Of a stretch of 64,000 bases of DNA, positions 45,463 to 55,693 are shown piece by piece (position 1 is the stretch's first letter; the number at the start of each line of letters is the position of its first letter). This stretch comes from Zhongshania aliphaticivorans (lineage in GTDB: Bacteria > Pseudomonadota > Gammaproteobacteria > Pseudomonadales > Spongiibacteraceae). The position numbers and the translations under genes were made by a program. The DNA lies in assembly GCF_902705855.1 (NCBI RefSeq), contig NZ_CACSIJ010000012.1, positions 42,497 to 106,496 on the forward strand. Direction: 5' to 3'. The notes under the pieces are model-generated. The model searched no databases. It was not told the DNA's origin and saw only the letters and a list, made by a program, of their open reading frames with translations.

Positions 45463-47607
45463 CTAGAACCGGAACCCGACCTCAACACCGTACGTCGCTG
45501 GCATACCGTATTGCTGTAACATCGCTGCACTCTGACCTAGCACCTGCACTAAATATTCTTCATCAGTTACATTATTACCGTAAATAGAAACGCTATAGCG
45601 CTCATTTTCAGGTGTCCATGTAGCGCGCAGATTCAGCAATGCATAAGCATCTTGGTGTGCATCATTCGCGGCATCAAAATAGAATTTAGACGAATAATAG
45701 TAGCTACCAAAAAATGTGAGCATGCCGTTATTTAAAGGTTGATCATAAGTTGCAGAAAGATTGGCCGTCGCTTTAGGTGTACGCAATAGTTCGTTACCGC
45801 CTGCATCTATGCTCGCCGTCGTATAAGCATCACCTGGATTGCCGGTACCAATATAGGCTGGCGCATCAGGAAAATCATCGTATTCCGACTTGGTATAAGC
45901 GGTATTAAAGTCGATCTTCAGCTTTTCGTTAACGAGATAAGATAGCTGAAAATCCGCTCCGTAGATGGTCGCCGCTGCCGCATTAACGAGAATCGAACTA
46001 GCATCGACATATCGATTAACTTGAAGCTCAGAATAATCGTAATAGAAAGCCGCAGCCTCTAAAGTCCAAACATCTTGCTGAGTTTTATAGCCAACTTCAT
46101 AGGCAATAATTTCTTCAGGGTCAACCGGCACGGTACTAAAACCTGCCGCATTAAACACACCAGATTTATAGCCTTTGGTAACTGACCCATACATTGAACT
46201 GTCTTCATTTAGACTATGACGCAATACCACTCGAGGTGAAAAATCGGTGAAGGTTTCTTCCTCGGTAGTGTACGGAATCGCCTGCGGAACGCTTTCAAAA
46301 TTTACCGTTAGCGTATCGGAGCTATAGCGACCGCCCAATGTTAAGAACCAAGATTCCGAAAGGTCGTAAGTTGCATCAGCAAATACCGCATAGGCTTTGG
46401 TCTTCTGCCCATCTGCAAAGAAATTATCTATTTGCGCGCCAGAAGCTGTTAAATTAAAGAATGGAAATTGCGCGTCATTCTCAAAATAATACAGGCCAGC
46501 TACCCATTGCAATGGTCCAGAACCTGTAGATGTGAAGTTAATCTCTTGAGAAAAACTGTCGTCCTCTACCTGATAATGACCGTGAAAAATTGGCAGGGAG
46601 GTAGCATCGTAGTCTTGCTTACTCACTACCGTCTCATCATGATAGCCAGTGTACGAAGTCAATATAAAGCTATCATAGTCGACCTCAACTTTTATGCTGA
46701 AGTCATCAGACTTTGCAGTAAATGCTAAATCAGAATCTACTGACACAAGGCCACGACGCGAATAAATATCAATAGGTTCGCCATCCGTGTGAACAGGGTC
46801 TACTGTAGGATTACTAGAATCATTGGCAACAGCTCTACCCTCATAAGCGGTAACTCCGTTAGCGCTGCCGTCATTTCTGTCGGTATGTGCATAGTTCAGT
46901 AATACTGAAACGTTATCGGTGGGCTCGATAAGTACTTTTATACGCGCACCCCAGTTTTCTAACTCATCAACATTCTTACCCGTATACCTGTTTTTAACAA
47001 AACCATCGTTTTCATGGTAATACGCAGCAACACCCAAGGCGACCTTATCACTAACACCACCAGAACCAGCAAAGGTAGTACGTAAATCGCCATAACGTCC
47101 ATAGCGCACTTTTAATGCGGCTTCCGGCTCGTAGCTAGGCGTAGTTGTGGTAACTAATATAGCGCCCCCTGTTGCGTTACGACCGAACAAGGTTCCCTGC
47201 GGCCCCTTTAACACCTGTACTGACTCAATATCAGCCATTTCAAAAGCACTAGTCAACGCACTTGAATGATAAATTCCATCGACATAGGTAGCAACCGACG
47301 CACTCAAACCTGGCCCCGCAACTGAACTACCCACGCCACGCAGGGTAGGCTGTGAAAACCCACCCGAAAGATCCACCCGTAAGCCAGGCACTGTTTGTGC
47401 TAGATCTTGCGTAGAAATAATGCCAGCTTGCTCTAAGTCCTCACCGCTTGCACTAGCAATAGAAATTGGCACATCAATATTTCGCTCAGAACGCTTTTGC
47501 GCGGTAACAACGACTTCCTCTATTACTGTATCACTTTGAACTCCATGAGAAAAAGCCATAGGGAAACTCATGGCGGATATTAAGACACTACGTGTTGTTA
47601 TTTTCAT
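45463..47607 (-). CDS. TonB-dependent outer-membrane receptor of the catabolic cluster
   Basis: A 714-residue receptor. The signal peptide is residues 1-25 or so. TonB box-like VIEEVVVTAQKRSERN follows, then IRGVGS-like LRGVGSSVAG, VDGIYHSS, VLKGPQGTLFGRN and TGGAILVTTTTP of the plug. The end EVGFRF is a barrel terminus. It probably imports the cluster's hydrophobic substrate or a bound form. Operator copy 2 lies 78 bp upstream, so expression likely follows the cluster. Confidence 0.92.
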   Translation of the reverse strand: MKITTRSVLISAMSFPMAFSHGVQSDTVIEEVVVTAQKRSERNIDVPISIASASGEDLEQAGIISTQDLAQTVPGLRVDLSGGFSQPTLRGVGSSVAGPGLSASVATYVDGIYHSSALTSAFEMADIESVQVLKGPQGTLFGRNATGGAILVTTTTPSYEPEAALKVRYGRYGDLRTTFAGSGGVSDKVALGVAAYYHENDGFVKNRYTGKNVDELENWGARIKVLIEPTDNVSVLLNYAHTDRNDGSANGVTAYEGRAVANDSSNPTVDPVHTDGEPIDIYSRRGLVSVDSDLAFTAKSDDFSIKVEVDYDSFILTSYTGYHDETVVSKQDYDATSLPIFHGHYQVEDDSFSQEINFTSTGSGPLQWVAGLYYFENDAQFPFFNLTASGAQIDNFFADGQKTKAYAVFADATYDLSESWFLTLGGRYSSDTLTVNFESVPQAIPYTTEEETFTDFSPRVVLRHSLNEDSSMYGSVTKGYKSGVFNAAGFSTVPVDPEEIIAYEVGYKTQQDVWTLEAAAFYYDYSELQVNRYVDASSILVNAAAATIYGADFQLSYLVNEKLKIDFNTAYTKSEYDDFPDAPAYIGTGNPGDAYTTASIDAGGNELLRTPKATANLSATYDQPLNNGMLTFFGSYYYSSKFYFDAANDAHQDAYALLNLRATWTPENERYSVSIYGNNVTDEEYLVQVLGQSAAMLQQYGMPATYGVEVGFRF

Positions 47608-47684
47608 ACCTCTGCTCCCAGATTAAATACATACGATTGACCCGACCGATACGTCATCAAAATCAATCGATTAACTAAATAGCC

Positions 47685-47703
47685 AATCTAACAATGTTAG
47701 TTT
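47685..47703. promoter_or_regulatory. Operator copy 2: AATCTA-N7-TAGTTT
   Basis: AATCTA (47685-47690), N7 ACAATGT, TAGTTT (47698-47703). One mismatch from perfect symmetry. It lies 78 bp before the TonB receptor start, the same distance as copy 1 to its gene. Confidence 0.6.
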
Positions 47704-47846
47704 AACGAGCGTAACCCGTCAATTAAGGCGTGGTAGGGATTTATACTTACGGTTATATTTTTCGAGTTGTAATCAAAAATTATCAACTAGCGAAAATCAT
47801 TACCCATCAAATAAACGAGATAGCTGACAACGCGGGAAACCATCTT

Positions 47847-49277
47847 CTACCGCGTTTTTTTAAGCTGCATTTTCAGCATTATATTTATAGTACTTCCGTA
47901 AGGTGGATCCATCATCGCGCCGAGTTTTTTATACCAGCCTTGTTCAAAAACTGATTTGGCGTGTGAAAATCTTTTGAAGCCCGATCCGCCGCCCCAATAA
48001 CTACCCATACCGCTATGTCCGACACCACCGAAGGGAAGATCAGACATCATAAGCTGCATCATCACTTCGTTAATGGCTAATCCACCAGAGCTGGTTTGAC
48101 TTAGGATAGCCGCCTTCTCTTGCTCGTTATCACCAAAAAAATACAGCGCCAAGGGGCACTCGCCCTTGTTGACGTAATCAACGGCGTCTTGAAATGATTT
48201 ATAGGTTTTAATAACCAAAATCGGCCCGAAGATTTCCTCCTGTATTAGGCGGCTGTCCTCCGGCGGATTAACTACAATCGCTGGCGTAAATTGACGGCGC
48301 GCATCGGTGGCGCCCACATCAACTTTAATAATATTACATCCCTTGGCTTCGGCATCAGCTATTAGCTCATGCATGCGTTTGTAATGAGCATCGGTGGCGA
48401 TCGATGCATAATCTGCCGCCGCCTTGTCTAGCGGGTACATTTTAGTCACCGCAGCCTTAGCCTGCTCAACAAATTCATCGAGCTGCGCCTCTGGAAGCAA
48501 AACATAATCAGGAGTAATGCAGCCCTGTCCAGAGTTAATGAGACGACCGCTCATCGTCCGCGACGCGGTATAAGCGATATCAGCACCGGCGCCAATAATC
48601 ACCGGAGACTTACCACCCAACTCCAGCGTGACCGGCACTAAATTACGCGCGGCTGCAGCCATAATATGTTTAGCGGTGCCAGCACTACCGGTGTACATCA
48701 AATGATTAAAAGGTAACTCTGCGAAAGCACGGGAAACCTCAACTTCACCGGTAACAATCGCCAACTCACTCACATCAAAATATTCAGGTAATTTTGTCGC
48801 CATCAGCTCTGCCGCATGGGGCGAAAACTCAGACACCTTGACCATAACGCGATTGCCGGCACAAAAGGCGTCCATGCTAGCAACTATCGCCATTGCCAAG
48901 GGCCCATTCCAGGGCACCATAACGCCGACCACACCGAGAGCTTGATATTTTATATAGGTTTTCGCACCCATAAGGTTAAAGGGGAAATCCGGTTTACGAA
49001 CCTCATCCTTCATCCAGTTTTTTAAATTCTTTTTTATTGATTTGGCGTGATTGATAACGGGGATAATTTCTACTGCTTTGATAAAGGAATCTGGTTTATG
49101 GATCCAATCCTTTTTAGTGGCTTCAACAATGGCATCTTGATTATCGATTAAAAAGTCCACACAGCGTTCAACACGATCTATACGCGTCTGAATACTCGCC
49201 TCTCCGCCCTGCATAAAACTTTCGCGCTGAATACGCAAAATGTCGCCTAGCGATTCTGGACTATTTGCCGCCATCAT
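47847..49277 (-). CDS. Aldehyde dehydrogenase, coniferyl-aldehyde type
   Basis: A 476-residue ALDH. VTLELGGKSPVII carries the Glu, NSGQGCITPDYVLL the Cys. GDILRIQRESFMQ at the start and the overall pattern fit the coniferyl/fatty-aldehyde (ALDH3-like) subgroup, which acts on aromatic and long aldehydes. It is the last gene of the minus-strand set Rieske, GMC, acyl-CoA dehydrogenase, ALDH. Confidence 0.9.
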   Translation of the reverse strand: MMAANSPESLGDILRIQRESFMQGGEASIQTRIDRVERCVDFLIDNQDAIVEATKKDWIHKPDSFIKAVEIIPVINHAKSIKKNLKNWMKDEVRKPDFPFNLMGAKTYIKYQALGVVGVMVPWNGPLAMAIVASMDAFCAGNRVMVKVSEFSPHAAELMATKLPEYFDVSELAIVTGEVEVSRAFAELPFNHLMYTGSAGTAKHIMAAAARNLVPVTLELGGKSPVIIGAGADIAYTASRTMSGRLINSGQGCITPDYVLLPEAQLDEFVEQAKAAVTKMYPLDKAAADYASIATDAHYKRMHELIADAEAKGCNIIKVDVGATDARRQFTPAIVVNPPEDSRLIQEEIFGPILVIKTYKSFQDAVDYVNKGECPLALYFFGDNEQEKAAILSQTSSGGLAINEVMMQLMMSDLPFGGVGHSGMGSYWGGGSGFKRFSHAKSVFEQGWYKKLGAMMDPPYGSTINIMLKMQLKKTR

Positions 49278-49312
49278 ATTTTTATACTCCCCAATTATTG
49301 TATGGCCTAGAA

Positions 49313-50446
49313 TTAGCTCGCGCGCAAAGCCGCGTGGCGCACAAGATGATAATCTGCACTTCCAAATTCAGATTCAATAAGCGTCGCGCGCTTAAAATAA
49401 TGACTTATCGCCAGCTCGTCAGTCATACCCATACCGCCGTGAAGCTGCACCGCATTTTGGCCTACAAAGCGGCAGGCTTTACTGACGGCAACTTTGGCAG
49501 CAGAGGCAGCAATGGCGCGTTCATTTATTGACGAGGATAAATTTAAGGTCACCAAATACGCCGCCGAACGGGCCATTTCGATTTCCATATACATATCGAC
49601 CATACGATGCTGCAGGGCCTGAAAGTTTGATATTGGCTGACCAAATTGCTTACGCTGCTTGGTGTAGGCAACGGTGTCTTCGTGCAGTACCGACATCACC
49701 CCCACGGCCTCTGCAGAGAGCGCGGCTATTGCTTCATCGCCGGCTTGTTCAATATTCGCAAGCGCTTCACCTACGTCGCCGATAAGAGCCTCGGCACCTA
49801 ATTGCACATTATTAAATTCAACATCCGCGGCACGCCGACCATCAATCGTGGGGTACTCACTTATGCGAATGCCAGTGCTAGCTTTATCGAGCAAAAATAA
49901 AGAAATACCGCTGCTATCGCCTGGCTCGCCGCTGGTGCGCGCCGTCACTAACAAATGCGAGGCCCAAGGCGCCGCCATCACCACCGATTTTTTACCGTTT
50001 AGCAACCAACCATTGCTATTCGCAGTAGCGGTACTAGCAAGCGATTTAAAGTCGTAGCGTGCATTAGGCTCGCCCCATGCAAATGCCACAATTCGTTCAC
50101 CGGCAGCAATTTTAGCAAGCGTCTCATCAGCAGTAGCGCCACCAGCACGAGCCAACATACCGCCACAGATAACGACGGTTTCCAGATAAGGCTCTAGTAC
50201 CAAACTGCGTCCGAACTCTTCCATAACCAGCATGGTGCTTACGGCATCCATACCCATACCGCCCACTCGCTCCGGCAAGGTCATCGCGGTAATCCCTAAG
50301 TCTTCTGCAAAGGCCTTCCAAATTTCGGGGCGCCAGCCATCAGCCAAACTCGCTTGGCGACGCGCTTCAAAATGGTAATTGTCTTGCAGATAACTTTGCA
50401 GACTTTGGCGGATGAGGTTTTGTTCTTCGGTGAAAGAGAAATCCAT
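49313..50446 (-). CDS. Acyl-CoA dehydrogenase, beta-type
   Basis: A 377-residue protein starting MDFSFTEEQNLIRQSL (ATG 50446). The longer frame to 50473 begins with a less likely start. It resembles the beta-type partners of paired acyl-CoA dehydrogenases, with QLHGGMGMTDELAISHYFKRA near the end. Motifs of the alpha type (YSEPGSGSD) are absent here, replaced by FAWGEPNARYD, as in such beta subunits. It may form an alpha2beta2 enzyme with the dehydrogenase at 43903 or 39331. Confidence 0.88.
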   Translation of the reverse strand: MDFSFTEEQNLIRQSLQSYLQDNYHFEARRQASLADGWRPEIWKAFAEDLGITAMTLPERVGGMGMDAVSTMLVMEEFGRSLVLEPYLETVVICGGMLARAGGATADETLAKIAAGERIVAFAWGEPNARYDFKSLASTATANSNGWLLNGKKSVVMAAPWASHLLVTARTSGEPGDSSGISLFLLDKASTGIRISEYPTIDGRRAADVEFNNVQLGAEALIGDVGEALANIEQAGDEAIAALSAEAVGVMSVLHEDTVAYTKQRKQFGQPISNFQALQHRMVDMYMEIEMARSAAYLVTLNLSSSINERAIAASAAKVAVSKACRFVGQNAVQLHGGMGMTDELAISHYFKRATLIESEFGSADYHLVRHAALRAS

Positions 50447-50506
50447 AAAATCTTGTTCCGCTAATAAAACCAAATAATGTCAAAATGCCTTCGCGAACCG
50501 CTCGCT

Positions 50507-52111
50507 TTAAGCATCGCGCAAAATAATATCCGCCGCGCGCCACGCCATGGCCATCGTCGGCCCATTGGTATTGCCCGACGGTATTTGCGGCATTATCGAT
50601 GTGTCCATTACGCGTAAACCAGACACGCCTCTTACTCGTAACGCTGGGTCAACCACAGATTCGGCATCCTGCCCCATACGGCAACTACCCACCGCGTGAT
50701 AACCGCAGCTACCGTAGCAGTCATATGCCGCGATAATGTCGTCGTCAGAAACACACTTCGGCCCAGGGTAGGTTTCTTCGGAAATTAATTCGTTTAACGA
50801 TTGCTGAGCAGCATAGCGACGTGCGATATGTACCGTTTCAATCATCAAGGCGCGATCTTCCTCGGTACTGCGATAGTTAGGCTTCAAACTCGGCATCGCA
50901 TTTGGGTCACGGCTATTGATATGTATTTCACCTTTTGACGTTGGGCGCAGCGGATAACCGACGATCCCCATGCCCGGAAAGGTTTCTAATTTCTCGCGAT
51001 TGGTTTCAAAATCAAAACTAAATGGCGCAACAAGAAATTGAATGTCTGGCCGCGGCACTGATTTACTGGATTTAAACCAAGCACCCACTTCATAGGCACC
51101 AGAAGACATCGGGCCGGTCTTCTTTATAAAATACTGGAAAACGTTTTTCAGTAAGCGCCAGCCGCTATATTCAACATTCTCTGACAGGGGCTGATTTAAT
51201 TTCCATTGGGCAATAATTCCCCGATGTTCGAGTAAGTTTTTGCCAACTTCTGGGCTGTTGTGGACCACCGGAATATTCAAGCTATTCAACAAATCTACGG
51301 GGCCGACACCTGAGCGCTGCAAAATGCCCGGTGACGCCATTGCGCCACCGGCAATAATAATTTCTTTATTCGCAGAGTAGCTGCGCTTCTCAGCGGCTTT
51401 TCCGACCAGCGCATCAACACTCACTGCGCGCTTATCTGCAAACTGCACCTTGTCTACCAAGGCTTTTGTCACAATCGTTAAATTGGGGCGATCTCTAACC
51501 GGATCGATAAACGCCTTTGATGCGCTCTGACGCTTTCCATCCCAGATTGTGCGCGAGGCGTAACCAACACACTCGGCGTCAGTTGGTGCATTAACGTCTT
51601 CAACCCGCGGCAACCCCATTGCCGCAGCAGCATCAATCATCGCCTCGGTCAAACGGTTGCGACGATTAGCTAAACTGACTTTTTGTGGCCCCTTGCCACC
51701 TCTGGTTTCGCCCTCGCCCAGCTCGTGGCACTCCAGCGCTTTATAGGCTGCGCCAATATGCTCCCAAGACCAGTCATCGCTTGATTGCGCTGCAATTTCA
51801 TTAAAATCAGAGGGCTGGCCGCGAACATACATTAGGCCGTTCATTGAGCTAGAGCCGCCCATCACTTTGCCACGCGCCCACACTTCTTCTTTGAAACCAT
51901 TGCCCGCCTCGGGGTCAGCCGGATATGCCCAAATATGATTTGGGTCTGTCATCAACTTACCCAAACCTTTAGGCATATGCACAAGCGGGTGGCTATCTTC
52001 GCCACCCGCCTCTAACAGCAGAACGCTATTCTTTGGATTTTCCGAAAGCCGATTAGCCAGCACACAACCAGCAGCGCCTGCGCCAACCACAATATAGTCA
52101 AAGCTATTCAT
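50507..52111 (-). CDS. GMC-family alcohol oxidoreductase
   Basis: A 534-residue flavoprotein. N-terminal FAD motif YIVVGAGAAGCVLANRLSE, then LLEAGG, GGSSSMNGLMYVRG, and a late catalytic His in YGSCGYHAVGSCRMG. It belongs to the choline-dehydrogenase-like branch that oxidises primary alcohols such as long-chain, terpene or polyethylene-glycol alcohols. It probably oxidises the P450 or Rieske product to an aldehyde for the ALDH downstream. Confidence 0.92.
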   Translation of the reverse strand: MNSFDYIVVGAGAAGCVLANRLSENPKNSVLLLEAGGEDSHPLVHMPKGLGKLMTDPNHIWAYPADPEAGNGFKEEVWARGKVMGGSSSMNGLMYVRGQPSDFNEIAAQSSDDWSWEHIGAAYKALECHELGEGETRGGKGPQKVSLANRRNRLTEAMIDAAAAMGLPRVEDVNAPTDAECVGYASRTIWDGKRQSASKAFIDPVRDRPNLTIVTKALVDKVQFADKRAVSVDALVGKAAEKRSYSANKEIIIAGGAMASPGILQRSGVGPVDLLNSLNIPVVHNSPEVGKNLLEHRGIIAQWKLNQPLSENVEYSGWRLLKNVFQYFIKKTGPMSSGAYEVGAWFKSSKSVPRPDIQFLVAPFSFDFETNREKLETFPGMGIVGYPLRPTSKGEIHINSRDPNAMPSLKPNYRSTEEDRALMIETVHIARRYAAQQSLNELISEETYPGPKCVSDDDIIAAYDCYGSCGYHAVGSCRMGQDAESVVDPALRVRGVSGLRVMDTSIMPQIPSGNTNGPTMAMAWRAADIILRDA

Positions 52112-52216
52112 TTATTATTGTCCCCACAAGCCACTGAACTTGCTCAGAATCCGCTGCGGTAATCTTTTAGCCGCAGCAGAACTTGGTATTTTTATTAGCG
52201 CGATAATTGTCGACGC

Positions 52217-53395
52217 CTAGCGATCTTCTGGCGCCAAATACGACTCGATAGAGTCGTGGAACGGCCCGATCATTTCCTCAAGCCCACCAAAATACACCTC
52301 TTTAATCGCGCCAGAGTTCATACCTTCCTGCTGCAATTCCGCCGCTCTAAAGTCTTCGCCACCAAATACTTCATCAATAAGAGCAAAGGACTTCGCATAC
52401 AAAGCTTCTGCTTTTTCACTATCTGCAGGGCCTTTTACCAGCATGTAGTAATCGACCACGGTACGATCTTTCGCGCGCGGCATTAAAATCATAACGCTGA
52501 AATAATACGGACTGGTGATGACCACGGTATTTGGGAATACCAAATAGGCGTGGGTAACAAACTTATGAAGATTGTCGACTTCTTCTTGCAGCATTTCTGG
52601 CTTGAAATTCGCTTTGCCCGAGGTTTGGCGCTGGTGATCGCCAAGATGGGTATACACACTCGGCACATCCACAAACATGCTGGCAATGGAGTTCGCGTGT
52701 AATCTTTGTATGTGATATGCCTCTAAGAATGGCTCCATCACAAACTTCCAGTTGGTTTTTAAATCGTACATGCGGCGCCCATAGACGTGCATTTTATCTA
52801 AACCAAATGACTCTAAATCTTCTGCAACCTGATCGGTTCCCTCTATTTGTTCTGGTGCATAATCAGGGTCAAGCCCAACCCAAATGAAACCACCGGATTC
52901 GTAGCAGGTTAACGCGACCAAACCTAAGTCGCATTTCTTGGCACTGGGGAATGTTTCTTGGCGAGGAATGCCAACCAGAGCGCCATCCATGCCGTAAGTC
53001 CATGCGTGATATGGGCATGAAACCCGCCCTGCTTTAACAGGCTTGTCGCCCTCTACTAATTTTGAACCACGGTGCCGACAGGCATTGATAAATGCATGGG
53101 CAACGCCATTGCGATCTCGGGTTAACAGGAGCGGAACACCGTAGCAGTCCTGCGGCAATGACATGCCCGGCTCGGGTAAGTATGCAGACGGTGCAGCGAC
53201 CACGGGCACCTTTTTGAAAAGGTCGCGCATTTCTGCCTCGAAGCGCGCCTCACTTAAATAAACCGATGTAGGCCGACTCGCCTCGGTTGTTGGAATTTCG
53301 GCGTCTTCTGGCGCACGCAATTTTGAAATAGCGTCCCATTGACTGTCAGTCAAACCTAGGGGAGCTTTCTCTGCCACTTTTTTGCTTTGCTCCAT
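52217..53395 (-). CDS. Rieske non-heme iron oxygenase, catalytic (alpha) subunit
   Basis: A 392-residue oxygenase. The Rieske cluster is C106, H108, C127 and H130. The mononuclear iron site includes H228 and H233 in EAYHIQRLH. It resembles the homotrimeric alpha-only oxygenases acting on aromatic or aliphatic ring compounds. No matching beta subunit lies nearby; electrons may come from the ferredoxin and reductase at 59-61 kb or from elsewhere. It is divergent from the P450; operator copy 3 lies between. Confidence 0.9.
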   Translation of the reverse strand: MEQSKKVAEKAPLGLTDSQWDAISKLRAPEDAEIPTTEASRPTSVYLSEARFEAEMRDLFKKVPVVAAPSAYLPEPGMSLPQDCYGVPLLLTRDRNGVAHAFINACRHRGSKLVEGDKPVKAGRVSCPYHAWTYGMDGALVGIPRQETFPSAKKCDLGLVALTCYESGGFIWVGLDPDYAPEQIEGTDQVAEDLESFGLDKMHVYGRRMYDLKTNWKFVMEPFLEAYHIQRLHANSIASMFVDVPSVYTHLGDHQRQTSGKANFKPEMLQEEVDNLHKFVTHAYLVFPNTVVITSPYYFSVMILMPRAKDRTVVDYYMLVKGPADSEKAEALYAKSFALIDEVFGGEDFRAAELQQEGMNSGAIKEVYFGGLEEMIGPFHDSIESYLAPEDR

Positions 53396-53766
53396 ATCAC
53401 GTCCTCTCTTATTCGTATGCGACCAGTCTTAATTTGCCAGTCCCAGGCACAACTCTATGCATTTAAGCAGTAGGGTAAACTCGCGAGTAAACCGCACAAT
53501 ATCGATTACTCATCATGAAGCCAGACTAAAAGAGCATTTATCTAATGTCAATAGTTTTAGGCGCACATTCGAGCATGTAACTCAAAGCCTTTACAAAACT
53601 AATAACGATAGATAACATGGTTTTCAACTGACGCCGCAGACCCCTTCTACATCTGTAGCGTCGGCGAAATAAGACCCACAGACAGAAGCGTGTCGTCGTG
53701 TTCGACGGCGTCTAGACCTAAAATAATTGAATATACTCAGGCCACAACTTGAGAGGGATTATCGTC
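53396..53766. other. 371-bp divergent control region of the Rieske and P450 genes
   Basis: It contains operator copy 3 (53539-53557) and a short palindrome ACTCGCGAGT (53479-53488) flanked by direct GTAAAC repeats. I see no open frame with a ribosome site. Confidence 0.55.
53539..53557. promoter_or_regulatory. Operator copy 3: TATCTA-N7-TAGTTT
   Basis: TATCTA (53539-53544), N7 ATGTCAA, TAGTTT (53552-53557). Its spacer is one base different from copy 4 (ATGACAA). It lies 144 bp from the Rieske start and about 210 bp from the P450 start. Confidence 0.6.
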
Positions 53767-54966
53767 ATGCACAACAAAGTAAGTATTCCAGACCACATAC
53801 CGCCGCACCTTGTGTTTGATTACAACTACCACGGCGACGCCAGAGTTAACGCGGAAGTTCATACCAGCCTAGAAACACTACATGACGACGCCCCCGATGT
53901 ATTCTTTACCCCTTACAACGGCGGGCACTGGGTAATCACTCGTCACGACACAATCTCTGACATTGTTCGCGACCCCGAACATTTTTCAGCGAGCGAAATG
54001 CAGATACCCCGCATCGAAAACCCACCGATGTTTATTCCGCTGAATCTCGATCCTCCAAAGAACATACCTTACCGTCAGGCGCTAATGCCCGCCTTTTCAC
54101 CCAAGGCGATAAAAGCGCTTGAAGGTAAAATACGTTACTGGGCCGGTAGAATTATCGACGACGCCATTGCAGGCGGTGAATGTGATTTTATAAAAGATAT
54201 TTCTTCGGTATTTCCCGTTACCGTGTTTATGGAGTTTATGGGCATGCCACTGGATAGACTGCGCGAATTTCGTGCGCTGTCCGATGCATTTTTTAGCACT
54301 AACTCTCAAGAAGAAATCCATCAGTTATCCATGCAAATTATTGGCGTGATGACAGAAATTGTCGAACAGAAACGTGCCAATCCGGCGGACGATTTAATTA
54401 GTCATATTCTCACCGTAAAAATAAACGGCGAGCCCATTAGTATGGAAGAAATACAAAACATGTGCTTCCTGCTTTTTTTGGGTGGCATGGACACCGTCAC
54501 CAATGTTACCGGCTTTACGTTTAGGCAATTGGCAAATGAGCCCGCACTGCAGCAACGCCTAGTGGATAACCCCGCTGACATTACTAAATTTGTCGACGAA
54601 GGGATTCGTAGCTTTGGTGTTATTAGTACTCCACGCCTAGTCGCAAAAGATTGCGAAAAATTTGGCGCAAATTTTAAAGCTGGCGAGATGGTATTGTGCC
54701 TACTGCCGATATCAGGTCGGGATGACCGTAAAAACAGCAATCCAAATACGTTCAACATAGACCGAGAAAAAGACGACGGCCACACATTGACGTTCTCAAT
54801 AGGCCCCCATCTTTGTATTGGGCACTTATTAGCCCGCGCAGAAATCCGCATATTGACGGAAGAATGGGTAAAACGTATTCCCAGCTTTAAAATAAAAGCC
54901 GGAACCACGTTAAGCTTCCGGATGGGCTTTGCGCTGGCTCTTACCGGCCTGCCATTAAGCTGGTAA
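53767..54966 (+). CDS. Cytochrome P450, CYP101-like
   Basis: A 399-residue class I P450. I-helix GGMDT (239-243), ExxR pair E278/R281, heme loop FSIGPHLCIGHLLAR with Cys350. The pattern is close to CYP101/CYP111-type terpenoid hydroxylases. The ATG at 53767 with GAGAGGG before it is preferred to the TTG at 53749. The ferredoxin reductase and putidaredoxin-like ferredoxin of the same cluster would supply electrons, as in the camphor system. Confidence 0.9.
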   Translation: MHNKVSIPDHIPPHLVFDYNYHGDARVNAEVHTSLETLHDDAPDVFFTPYNGGHWVITRHDTISDIVRDPEHFSASEMQIPRIENPPMFIPLNLDPPKNIPYRQALMPAFSPKAIKALEGKIRYWAGRIIDDAIAGGECDFIKDISSVFPVTVFMEFMGMPLDRLREFRALSDAFFSTNSQEEIHQLSMQIIGVMTEIVEQKRANPADDLISHILTVKINGEPISMEEIQNMCFLLFLGGMDTVTNVTGFTFRQLANEPALQQRLVDNPADITKFVDEGIRSFGVISTPRLVAKDCEKFGANFKAGEMVLCLLPISGRDDRKNSNPNTFNIDREKDDGHTLTFSIGPHLCIGHLLARAEIRILTEEWVKRIPSFKIKAGTTLSFRMGFALALTGLPLSW

Positions 54967-54975
54967 GCGAAACGC

Positions 54976-55009
54976 TAAGCATACGGGCTCCCCAGAGCCC
55001 GTATGCTTA
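54976..55009. terminator. Long bidirectional hairpin between P450 and GST genes
   Basis: A 15-bp perfect stem, arms at 54976-54990 and 54995-55009 (TAAGCATACGGGCTC and its complement), loop CCCA. There is no long T-run, but the stem is the strongest hairpin seen here. Confidence 0.7.
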
Positions 55010-55020
55010 CAATTCAACTT

Positions 55021-55629
55021 TTAACTTTTTGCCCTCGCCGCCTGATATGCCGAACGACTTTGCAATCGATCAAAATAAGCCGTAATGGTTGGCGTAAAAT
55101 ATTTTTGATAGCCAAACAAACTGCTCAATAGCAGCGCGTAACCCACCGAAATATCCGCCGCGGTAAATCGCTCACCACTCAAATATGTTTTGCCTTGCAA
55201 ACCGGCATCTAACACATTCAGCCGCTCCTGCAAGAACGCAGTGAAGTCGTCGCCCACGACAGGTAAGCGTTGAGGCTTTGGTACAAACAAGGTGTAACGC
55301 AAAATCATTGCTTGAATATTGGCCAGCGACGCCTCACCAAAATGCATCCAATTTAACCAACTACCGTAATCAACTTCGTCAGGCGTGACCCGCAACTCAC
55401 CACCGTCATAGCGATTAAGCAGATACTCCAGTATGGCAATGGATTCGCTCATTTTGGTATCGCCATCCACCAAATACGGCAAGGTGCCAAGCGGATTTAT
55501 CGAAAGAAATTCTGGCGCCTTTACCCGCGGCGGAAACGGTAGAACGTCTAAATCGTAGGAAACCCCCAACTCTTCAAGCAACCAAACACAGCGTAAAGAG
55601 CGGGTATCGACAGCATGATATAGCTTCAT
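55021..55629 (-). CDS. Glutathione S-transferase
   Basis: A 202-residue GST. The N-terminal thioredoxin-like domain has LPYLVDGDTKMSESIAILEYL for glutathione binding; the helical C-terminal domain has FTAADISVGYALLL. It may detoxify reactive epoxides or use glutathione in ring opening. Operator copy 4 lies 65 bp upstream, so it seems part of the cluster regulon. Confidence 0.88.
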   Translation of the reverse strand: MKLYHAVDTRSLRCVWLLEELGVSYDLDVLPFPPRVKAPEFLSINPLGTLPYLVDGDTKMSESIAILEYLLNRYDGGELRVTPDEVDYGSWLNWMHFGEASLANIQAMILRYTLFVPKPQRLPVVGDDFTAFLQERLNVLDAGLQGKTYLSGERFTAADISVGYALLLSSLFGYQKYFTPTITAYFDRLQSRSAYQAARAKS

Positions 55630-55693
55630 TTTTTATTCCTGTAATAATAATTAGAACGCGTAATTATTTTAGTTAATAGCATGAATCAAAAAT

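Noticed and set aside
53479-53488. ACTCGCGAGT palindrome in the Rieske/P450 control region
   Set aside because: It is short and single; no other copy supports a regulatory role.
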